Source: DASVBJ01 sp036375895 (lineage in GTDB: Bacteria > Actinomycetota > Actinomycetes > JACCUZ01). Taken from it: 6,529 nucleotides of DNA. The stretch's first letter is position 1. The number at the start of each line of letters is the position of its first letter. Where the stretch lies: positions 1-6,529 of the forward strand of contig DASVBJ010000215.1 in the NCBI GenBank assembly GCA_036375895.1. The letters run 5' to 3'. Positions 1 through 5,054 of the stretch are shown here, piece by piece. The notes under the pieces are model-generated. The model ran no database searches, was not told the DNA's origin, and worked only from the letters and a program-made list of their open reading frames with translations. The position numbers and the translations under genes are program-made.

Positions 1-140
1 CCGTCGTGCGCCAGGCCGCCGACGCATCCATCAACGTGCCCTATCTCGACGTGATCCTCTTCCTGCTCGGCATCCCGCGGGACGAGATCGAGGCGGCCGA
101 CGCCGAGGAGGGCATCGCGGTCAGCATGCCGCCAACCTGA
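1..140 (+). CDS. 3' end of a gene, possibly ketopantoate reductase (ApbA/PanE) family
   Basis: The frame beginning at base 3 is open for 45 codons and stops with TGA at 138-140. Codon use is strongly GC3-biased, as in the other genes here. The visible tail has a short helix-like stretch (VVRQAADASINVPYLDVILFLL) followed by an acidic end (IEAADAEEG). The pattern of a small residue, then a V-P pair, then a hydrophobic helix resembles the C-terminus of 2-dehydropantoate 2-reductase proteins, where a G-V-P-(T/V)-P segment precedes the last helix. That family reduces ketopantoate to pantoate with NADPH in coenzyme A biosynthesis, but many members act on other substrates. The Rossmann domain and catalytic residues lie outside the window, so the family name is tentative. 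That it is the end of a real gene is more secure. It converges on the phosphatase gene with only 20 bases between the two stop codons. Confidence 0.5.
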   Translation, partial: VVRQAADASINVPYLDVILFLLGIPRDEIEAADAEEGIAVSMPPT

Positions 141-160
141 GCCGCTACGTGCGGGCCGTC

Positions 161-643
161 TCAGAACGCGGCCGGGTCGGCGAAGTCGATCAGCCTGCCC
201 GCGGCCAGGGTGGCCCACTCGCCGGTGAGGCCGACGACCGCGACGGCCCCGGCCGGGAAGCCGTGCGGCTCGTCCGTCAGCTCCTCGAGGGCGTGCTGCA
301 GAGTGGGGTTGTGTCCCACGACCAGCAGGGACTGGATGTCGTCCGGTGCATCGCGCACGAGGTCGAGCAGGTCGTCGGCGCCGGCGAGGTAGAGGTCGCG
401 CTGGTAGGAGGCCACGGGGGCACCGTTCAGGGCGCGGGCCGCGAGCTCCCAGGTCTGACGGGCGCGTAGGGCCGAGGAGCACCACACGGAGTCGAGCCGG
501 TCCGTGTGGTCGCGCAGCCAGCGGCCCATCGCGGCGGCCGTCCGCTCGCCGCCGGGCGTGAGCGGGCGGTCGTGGTCGCTTCCGCCCTCCAACGACGCGG
601 CCTCGGCGTGCCGGGCCAGCAACAGGACACGGTGCGCGCTCAC
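161..643 (-). CDS. sixA: SixA-type phosphohistidine phosphatase (histidine phosphatase superfamily)
   Basis: This 160-residue protein is the usual size for SixA-like members of the histidine phosphatase (phosphoglycerate-mutase-like) superfamily, which hydrolyse phosphohistidine on proteins through a phosphohistidine enzyme intermediate. The signature is at the N-terminus: LLLARHAEA, with Arg11 and the nucleophile His12. Next come DRPLTPGGE (26-33), CSSALRARQTWE (55-66, with Arg60 as a phosphate-pocket candidate) and LLVVGHNPTL (106-115, with the second catalytic His111). No signal peptide or membrane segment is seen, so it should be cytoplasmic. The start is GTG at 643-641; its bases overlap the TGA of the upstream channel gene (GTGA at 643-640), so translation is probably coupled and the two genes share a transcript. 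Only a weak purine-rich GGGCGGG lies upstream, which fits coupling. The family assignment is firm; the in vivo partner is unknown. It could act on small phosphorylated molecules rather than on proteins. Confidence 0.9.
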   Translation of the reverse strand: MSAHRVLLLARHAEAASLEGGSDHDRPLTPGGERTAAAMGRWLRDHTDRLDSVWCSSALRARQTWELAARALNGAPVASYQRDLYLAGADDLLDLVRDAPDDIQSLLVVGHNPTLQHALEELTDEPHGFPAGAVAVVGLTGEWATLAAGRLIDFADPAAF

Positions 644-1698
644 GTCGTACCCGCCCGGCCGGCCTCGCGGCGCAGGCCGGCCAGCTGCTCGTCGGTGCCC
701 ACGGCGATGAGGATGTCACCCGTCGCCAGCCGGGTGTCACGGGGTGGGTTCGTGAGGAAGGCACCGCTCCCCCGGCGCATGGCGAGCAGGAGGGCGCCCG
801 CCTCGTCCTGCCCGCGCCAGTCGCCGACCGTCCTTCCCGCCAGCGGGGATCCCTCGACGATCTGGACCTCGGCCATCCGGAACTCGACCCCCCGGTCGTG
901 CATCACCACGTCCAGGAAGTCGACGACGTGCGGCTGCAGGGCGGCGGCGGCGATGCGGGCGCCGCCGATGCGCTGCGGGTTGATGACCTTGTCGGCGCCG
1001 GCCCGGAGGAACTTGGTGTCCGCGTCGGGGGTTCGCCCGCGGGCCACGATGCGCAGGCCGGGGTTGAGGCTGCGCGCGCTGAGCACGAGGTAGAGGCTCG
1101 CCGCGTCCGTGGCCAGGGTGGCGAAGAGCATCGATGCCCGGTCGACGCCGCAGCGACGCAGCACCTCGTCCTGCGTGGCGTCGCCGTGGACGGTCGGGAA
1201 GGGCACGCCGGCGAGCCGTGCCTCATCGCTGTCCACGACGACCACCTCCTGACCTGCGGCGGCCAGCTGGTGGGCCACGACGCTGCCGACACGGCCCCAT
1301 CCGCAGACGATCGCGTGGCCCTGCATGCTGTCGATCTCGCGCTGCATCCTGCGCCTCTCCAGAAGGCTGCCGACGTGTCCCTCGATCATCGTCTCGATGA
1401 ACATCGACAGCGTGTAGAGCACCGTGCCGACCCCCGCCAGGATCAGGACGATGGTGTAGACCTGCTCGACCGGCGAGAACTCCTGTACCTCGCGGAAGCC
1501 GACGGTGGTCACGGTCGTGACCGTCTGGTAGAGCGCGTCCAGCAGGGAGAACCCGAGCAGCACGTACCCCAAGGTCCCGAGAACGACGACCGAGCCGACT
1601 GCGACGACTCCAAGGCGAAGTCGACGCACCGACCTCTGGAGCTCGTCGGCGCCGGCTCCGCCGTGTGGGCGGTCGCGTCGGGACCGCAGTGGTGTCAC
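640..1698 (-). CDS. Two-TM potassium channel with RCK (TrkA-N/TrkA-C) regulatory domains
   Basis: With the GTG start at 1698 the protein has 352 residues. In order it has: a basic N-terminus (RSVRRLRLG); TM1 at about 29-49; a pore helix and filter at 51-70 (LDALYQTVTTVTTVGFREV); TM2 at about 76-102; a charged linker (LLERRRMQREI); a Rossmann-type RCK domain starting HAIVCGWGRVGS (GxGxxG at 133-138, acidic Asp156 at the end of strand 2); and a C-terminal RCK_C-like domain from about 270. This is the MthK/Kch/YugO plan: a tetrameric pore in the membrane gated by a cytosolic ring that senses nucleotide or ions. The filter reads TVGFRE rather than the canonical TVGYGD. The frame stays open to an ATG at 1962, but the extra 88 residues are rich in Arg, His and Gly with no domain character, so a later start was chosen. 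No good Shine-Dalgarno precedes 1698. GTG at 1629, just before RRLRLG, is a credible alternative giving 329 residues. The gene overlaps the phosphatase gene by four bases. Confidence 0.85.
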   Translation of the reverse strand: MTPLRSRRDRPHGGAGADELQRSVRRLRLGVVAVGSVVVLGTLGYVLLGFSLLDALYQTVTTVTTVGFREVQEFSPVEQVYTIVLILAGVGTVLYTLSMFIETMIEGHVGSLLERRRMQREIDSMQGHAIVCGWGRVGSVVAHQLAAAGQEVVVVDSDEARLAGVPFPTVHGDATQDEVLRRCGVDRASMLFATLATDAASLYLVLSARSLNPGLRIVARGRTPDADTKFLRAGADKVINPQRIGGARIAAAALQPHVVDFLDVVMHDRGVEFRMAEVQIVEGSPLAGRTVGDWRGQDEAGALLLAMRRGSGAFLTNPPRDTRLATGDILIAVGTDEQLAGLRREAGRAGTT

Positions 1699-1809
1699 CC
1701 GGTCATCATGCCGGGGCCCCGCATTCCGTCGCTGCGGTCGCGCTCTATTGCAGCGATCATGCACGTTCCGTCGGTCGATCGGTAGCAGTCCGGAATCCCT
1801 TTGTCCACA

Positions 1810-1865
1810 ACGGTTCCCGTGCCTCCTCCCAGCGGCGGAACTGTCGGTGGTGACGGTTGCCGTGC
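1810..1865. promoter_or_regulatory. Pair of near-identical palindromic elements, possible operator
   Basis: ACGGTTCCCGTGC at 1810-1822 and ACGGTTGCCGTGC at 1853-1865 match at 12 of 13 positions. Each contains the dyad ACGG-N3-CCGT. They are offset by 43 bp, close to four helical turns, and lie 110 to 170 bases upstream of the likely channel start. This spacing on one face of the helix is what a dimeric regulator binding two sites would use. In such GC-rich DNA a short dyad can arise by chance, so the regulatory role is inference. Confidence 0.3.
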
Positions 1866-2013
1866 AGGTATGTCCCAGGTCGCCGACCCACCCGCCGTAC
1901 ACCCGGCGCTTGCCGCCGTGACGGTGCTGGATGCTGCTCTGCGGCCACCACCCTTGCGTCATCCATCACGGGGGCTGGACGGCGATCTCGCTGGCGGGAG
2001 GATGTCGCTCCCC

Positions 2014-2029
2014 CCGCCTGCCCGGGCGG
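2014..2029 (-). terminator. GC-rich hairpin downstream of the DUF998-like gene, possible terminator
   Basis: CCGCC (2014-2018) and GGCGG (2025-2029) pair around a six-base loop, 24 bases beyond the stop codon of the membrane-protein gene on the minus strand. It is followed in that direction by a G run, not a T tract. Such T-less hairpins are common after actinobacterial genes, but the stem is short. This is a weak candidate. Confidence 0.2.
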
Positions 2030-2052
2030 ATCAGTGGCACCTGGGCCGGAGA

Positions 2053-2066
2053 TCAGCCCGGGCTGA
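2053..2066. repeat. Perfect 14-bp palindrome overlapping a stop codon
   Basis: TCAGCCCGGGCTGA is fully self-complementary and its left three bases are the TGA stop (minus strand) of the DUF998-like gene. It could be a protein-binding site or, in RNA, part of a 3'-end structure together with the hairpin at 2014-2029. As a loopless palindrome it is not a typical terminator stem. The function is unknown. Confidence 0.4.
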
Positions 2067-2736
2067 GTCGATGGAGCTTCGCCGCGAGCGCGGCGAACCA
2101 CCCGAACAGGATGACGAGGAAGGCGTAGAAGCCGATCTGGCTCGGCACGGCTAGACAAGCGATGGCGAGGATCGAGACCGCGAGCGAGACGCGTGCGAGC
2201 GGTCGCCAGTGCTCGTTCCCGCGCAGCGCCCGTGCGGTGACCGCCGGGGTGACGATGCTGCCAAGCACGATGATGACGAAGGCGATGCCGTGGGTCCAGC
2301 CATGCCAGGTGCTGGGTTGGGCGTCGAACTCACGGTCGGTCGGCGCCGCTGAGGCGATCATTGCCACTGCCATCACTGTCATGAGCATCGACGCAGCCCG
2401 GGCCGAGGGGCGGTCGGGGAACCGATGGCGAAGCGCGCGCACGAAGACGAGCAGGAGCAGGCCGGTGATCGCGAAGTTGAGCACCTGGGCCCAGCCGCGG
2501 TCACTGAGAGCCAGGCTGCTTGGCCACGGGACCTGGTTGTCGTCGAGGACGGTCCAGCCCAAGGAGCGGAGGTAGTCGTACTGCAGCCAGCTCAGCAGGG
2601 TCACGGTGGCGATGAACAGCGGGCCGGCGACCATGCCTGCGATCGCCGCGAGCCGATCCCGTCGGGGATCGGGGCTGGGCGGGCTGTCGGTTGTGGTGTC
2701 GTTCGGCGTGGGCTGCGGCTCGACGCTCGTGTTCAT
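2053..2736 (-). CDS. DUF998-like six-TM integral membrane protein
   Basis: This 227-residue protein has a polar, Pro/Thr/Asp-rich cytoplasmic-looking N-terminal tail (1-28) and then about six hydrophobic segments: 30-51, 84-102, 113-131, 148-171, 180-198 and 201-220. The first loop contains a WPSSLALSDRGW stretch just before TM2. This helix pattern and the loop, with conserved-looking W, S and G residues, resemble the DUF998 family of bacterial membrane proteins, whose function is unknown. There is no enzymatic motif and no cleavable signal peptide. The start is secure: ATG at 2736-2734 is preceded by a strong AAGGAG (2749-2744) with 7-nt spacing. The gene is transcribed away from the sensor kinase operon and shares the short intergenic region with it, so it may be a target of that two-component system (inference). 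The family assignment is from memory of the pattern and should be confirmed by a profile search. Confidence 0.8.
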   Translation of the reverse strand: MNTSVEPQPTPNDTTTDSPPSPDPRRDRLAAIAGMVAGPLFIATVTLLSWLQYDYLRSLGWTVLDDNQVPWPSSLALSDRGWAQVLNFAITGLLLLVFVRALRHRFPDRPSARAASMLMTVMAVAMIASAAPTDREFDAQPSTWHGWTHGIAFVIIVLGSIVTPAVTARALRGNEHWRPLARVSLAVSILAIACLAVPSQIGFYAFLVILFGWFAALAAKLHRLSPG

Positions 2737-2805
2737 CTCGCTTCTCCTTGTCCGGGGTCAGTCTGAACCGTAGGAGCGGTCGACGCGGCTGTCGTCGGCC
2801 GCCGG
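2737..2805. promoter_or_regulatory. Divergent promoter region between membrane-protein gene and sensor kinase operon
   Basis: The two genes point away from each other, so promoters in both directions must lie here or slightly into the kinase reading frame if its true start is downstream. At the left side, on the minus strand, the Shine-Dalgarno AAGGAG occupies 2749-2744. No clear -35/-10 pair or dyad operator could be identified by eye. Confidence 0.45.
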
Positions 2806-4047
2806 ATGTGGAGACCTCGGCCGCAAGAGCGAATCGTGGTCATCCTCGCGAGCGATGTGTCGACCGCCTCCCCTGGATACCGTCGTCTCGTGAGGCGGGC
2901 CGATGTTGAGGACGTGGCGGTTGCCCTGGCGGTGACGGCCCTGGGCCAGGTCGACGTGTGGGCGCCGGACGTGTTCAGCACCAACCTGGCTGGTCCGCGC
3001 TGGCTGATCGCGCTCTTCTACACCATCGCCGGTCTGGCCTTGATCTGGCGGCGCCGACGGCCGTTCGTCGCCTTCTGCGTCGTCGCCGGCGTCTTCGCAG
3101 TTCAGGCGATCTTGATCGGCGCGTCTGAGGGCAACGGCGCCCTGATCCCCGCCGTCGTGGCCACGTACTCGGTGGCCGCCAACGGGACTCGTCGGGAGGC
3201 CTTTCTCGCCCTCGCGCTGCTCGTCCCGATGGCCGCGATCCGCGAGCTCAGAAACCCCGACAACGTCGATCTCGGCGCCACTGCAAATGCCATCGCGTGG
3301 GATCTGGTCATAGTCGCGGCCTGGCTCCTCGGCATGTACCTGCATACCCGCCGGCTGTACGTGCGGGAGCTGGCCGATCGGACGGCTCATGCCGAGCGGG
3401 AGAAAGAGGAGCGGGTCGCCACCGCGGCGCTCGAGGAGCGCGAACGCATCGCCCGTGAGATGCACGACATTCTGGCGCACAGCATCAGTGTCATCGTCGT
3501 ACAGGCGGAGGCCGCGGAGGAGATGCTCGACCGCCGCCCGGAGCGAGTACGAAACTCGCTGCAAAAGATCCAGCGAACCGGCCGGGAGGCACTCGTGGAG
3601 CTGCGCCGGACTCTCGGCGCGTTGCGGGATCCGGGGAAGGGTGACCTCGTTCCTCAGCCGGGCCTCGCAGCGGTGCCCGCACTAGCCGCCGACCTTGAGA
3701 GCGCGGGCCTGCCGGTACGGCTGACCATCAACGGGAACGTCGACGACTTGCCGCCCGGCATCGACCTGGCTGCCTATCGGATCGTGCAGGAGGCGCTGAC
3801 CAACGCGTTGAAACACGCCGGAGCGACCGAGGCGACCGTCCGGATCGCATGTGAGCCTGGCGCCGTCCACGTCGAAGTGCGCGACGACGGAACCTCCAGG
3901 CCGGACAGCCGCAGCGACGGCGCAGGCCATGGATTGGTCGGTATGCGGGAGCGCGCCGTGCTGTACGGCGGCGAGCTCGACGCCGGGCCGGTCGAAACCG
4001 GAGGCTTCGTCGTGCATGCTCGCATTCCCCGGCGCGGCTCCGCATGA
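2806..4047 (+). CDS. Two-component sensor histidine kinase, HisKA_3 (DesK/NarX) class
   Basis: With the ATG at 2806 the protein has 413 residues. The N-terminal half is a membrane sensor with about six hydrophobic segments (35-52, 66-80, 86-106, 112-125, 131-145, 162-179) and almost no extracytoplasmic domain, so the stimulus is probably sensed in or at the membrane. A charged, probably coiled-coil linker (184-212) leads to the HisKA_3 dimerisation domain. There REMHDILAHS carries the phosphorylated His220, followed by QKIQRTGREALVELRRTLG. The ATP-binding domain shows the N box ALTNALKHA (330-338), the D box VRDDG (358-362) and the G box GHGLVGMRERA (374-384). The kinase would autophosphorylate and pass phosphate to the downstream regulator, whose start overlaps its stop (ATGA at 4044-4047). 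The start is uncertain: ATG 2806 has no Shine-Dalgarno. GTG codons at 2836, 2857 and 2890 are in frame, and a start at 2890 would put TM1 near the N-terminus as is usual. The ligand is unknown. Confidence 0.92.
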   Translation: MWRPRPQERIVVILASDVSTASPGYRRLVRRADVEDVAVALAVTALGQVDVWAPDVFSTNLAGPRWLIALFYTIAGLALIWRRRRPFVAFCVVAGVFAVQAILIGASEGNGALIPAVVATYSVAANGTRREAFLALALLVPMAAIRELRNPDNVDLGATANAIAWDLVIVAAWLLGMYLHTRRLYVRELADRTAHAEREKEERVATAALEERERIAREMHDILAHSISVIVVQAEAAEEMLDRRPERVRNSLQKIQRTGREALVELRRTLGALRDPGKGDLVPQPGLAAVPALAADLESAGLPVRLTINGNVDDLPPGIDLAAYRIVQEALTNALKHAGATEATVRIACEPGAVHVEVRDDGTSRPDSRSDGAGHGLVGMRERAVLYGGELDAGPVETGGFVVHARIPRRGSA

Positions 4048-4709
4048 TCCGGGTCGCTATCGCCGACGACCAGGACATGGTCCGGGACGGCTTCGCCATG
4101 ATCTTGGACGCCCAAGACGACATGGAGGTCGTGGGAGTAGCCGCCGACGGCGCCGACGCGCTTGAGCTGGCTCGGCTCGAACGACCCGATGTGGTCCTGA
4201 TGGACGTGCGCATGCCGGGAATGGACGGACTGGAGGCGACCAGACGGCTGCTCGGCGGAAGGCCGCCGCAGCCTCGAGTCCTCATCCTGACGACGTTCGA
4301 CCTCGACGAGTACATCTACGAGGCGCTGAAGGCCGGCGCGAGCGGGTTCCTGCTCAAGGATGGCCCGCGCGCCCAACTCGTCGCCGGGGTACGTGCTGTC
4401 GCGGCGGGAGAGTCGATGCTCGCCCCAAGCATCACGCTCCGGCTGATCCAGGCGTACGTCGAGCGCAAGACTTGGCCACCGGAACCACCCGCTGCCCTCC
4501 GCAGCCTGAGTGACCGGGAGAGCGAGGTGCTGCTACTGGTGGCGCGCGGCCTGTCGAATGCCGAGATCGCCCAGACGCTTTTCCTCAGTGAGGCAACCGT
4601 CAAGACCCACGTGGCCCACCTGCTACAGAAGCTCGGCCTGAGGGATCGCGTGCAAGCAGTCATCCTCGCCTACGAGCACCAGCTGATCCAGCCAGGATCA
4701 GAGACCTAG
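4044..4709 (+). CDS. NarL/FixJ-family response regulator with LuxR-type HTH
   Basis: This 221-residue protein has the standard two-domain layout. The receiver domain (about 1-118) has the acidic pocket Asp8-Asp9, the phosphoacceptor Asp54 in VVLMDVRMPGMDG, the switch threonine in LTTF (83-84) and Lys105 in GFLLKDGPR. A linker (about 120-150) leads to a LuxR/GerE helix-turn-helix (about 154-211), with LSDRESEVLLLVARGLSN, then IAQTLFLSEATVKTHV as the recognition unit and HLLQKLGLRDR. All catalytic residues are present, so phosphorylation by the upstream kinase should drive dimerisation and DNA binding. Its ATG lies inside the kinase stop region (ATGA) with no separate Shine-Dalgarno, indicating translational coupling and a balanced kinase:regulator ratio. 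Likely targets are its own operon and the divergent membrane-protein gene (inference). Confidence 0.95.
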   Translation: MIRVAIADDQDMVRDGFAMILDAQDDMEVVGVAADGADALELARLERPDVVLMDVRMPGMDGLEATRRLLGGRPPQPRVLILTTFDLDEYIYEALKAGASGFLLKDGPRAQLVAGVRAVAAGESMLAPSITLRLIQAYVERKTWPPEPPAALRSLSDRESEVLLLVARGLSNAEIAQTLFLSEATVKTHVAHLLQKLGLRDRVQAVILAYEHQLIQPGSET

Positions 4710-4780
4710 CCAGGGAACGCCAAGCGCCGCTCCCGAGCGGTCGCGTGCGACGCGAGCTGCGTGAGCGCGGCATCTGATGG

Positions 4781-4806
4781 CACCACCGATCGACCGCTCG
4801 GTGGTG
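4781..4806 (+). terminator. Hairpin downstream of the two-component operon, possible terminator
   Basis: CACCACCGA (4781-4789) and TCGGTGGTG (4798-4806) form a perfect 9-bp stem around an 8-base loop, about 70 bases after the response-regulator stop. No T tract follows, so if it terminates transcription it is of the T-less type common in high-GC actinobacteria. It could also be a protein-binding dyad. Confidence 0.35.
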
Positions 4807-5039
4807 TGGTGCACACAGCACCCTCTCGACCAGCTTCCACTGCTTGTCGGTCAAGCCAGGGCCGTCGCACCTCCTCTGCCGTGCGCGCCGCAGCCTCCCC
4901 ATCGGTGCGGAACCTGACCACCAGGTCGTGGCCCGTCCTCGCGAGTGCCGATGTGTGCCGCTGCGCGAGCTCTCCCGCATCCGCGTTGCCCCGTGGTTGC
5001 CGACTACGGTCGCGGGTACGCACGGGTGGTGACCACGAC

Positions 5040-5045
5040 GAGAGG
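5040..5045 (+). promoter_or_regulatory. Ribosome binding site of the acyl-CoA ligase gene
   Basis: GAGAGG lies nine bases before the GTG at 5055 and is the reason for choosing that start, since the reading frame stays open further upstream. Confidence 0.5.
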
Positions 5046-5054
5046 TTTGCCCGC

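Larger units (their letters stand above)
1699..2052. other. Intergenic region upstream of the channel gene; no convincing gene
   Basis: About 354 bases separate the membrane-protein stop from the chosen channel start, both genes reading on the minus strand. Several frames stay open because of the high GC content, but their products are low-complexity Arg/Pro/Gly-rich sequence without recognisable motifs. Structural elements present are two ACGG-N3-CCGT elements (1810-1822 and 1853-1865), an inverted repeat TCGCTGC / GCAGCGA (1729-1735 and 1750-1756), and a GC-rich hairpin (2014-2029). The length and these elements suggest a promoter and leader for the channel-phosphatase unit. I cannot place the -35 and -10 boxes with confidence; a minus-strand TTGTGG near 1799-1804 is one weak -35 candidate. 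Confidence 0.5.
4710..5054. other. Gene-poor region with hairpins and possible degraded coding sequence
   Basis: About 345 bases lie between the regulator stop and the ligase start. Small dyads crowd its left side: CCGCTC/GAGCGG (4727-4740), TCGCGT/ACGCGA (4741-4755) and the longer hairpin at 4781-4806. Minus-strand frames are open but switch character. One frame around 4960-4870 has GC-rich third positions; another, around 4855-4813, encodes GLTDKQWKLVERVL, like the N-terminal LTDxQW motif of IS5-type transposases. The match stops after about 14 residues, so no gene is called here. The region may be a decayed insertion or simply non-coding. Confidence 0.4.

Noticed and set aside
1729..1756. 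Inverted repeat TCGCTGC / GCAGCGA upstream of the channel start
   Set aside because: A 7-bp stem with a 14-base loop is weak, and no riboswitch or attenuator consensus could be recognised around it.
898..1785. Plus-strand open frame of 295 codons across the channel gene
   Set aside because: It is antisense to the channel gene, which has clear filter and Rossmann motifs. The predicted product is His/Arg/Asp-rich without a domain.
1699..1962. N-terminal extension of the channel to the ATG at 1962
   Set aside because: The added 88 residues are basic low-complexity sequence atypical for the family and cover the two ACGG-N3-CCGT elements. A start at 1698 or 1629 gives a normal family length.
2078..2097. 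Perfect 9-bp inverted repeat TTCGCCGCG / CGCGGCGAA with a 2-base centre
   Set aside because: It lies inside the coding sequence of the last membrane helix of the DUF998-like protein, where GCG/GCC alanine codons easily create such dyads. A terminator role before the stop codon is unlikely.
2758..3564. Minus-strand open frame of 268 codons opposite the sensor kinase
   Set aside because: The kinase motifs on the + strand are unambiguous, and the antisense product is charged low-complexity sequence.
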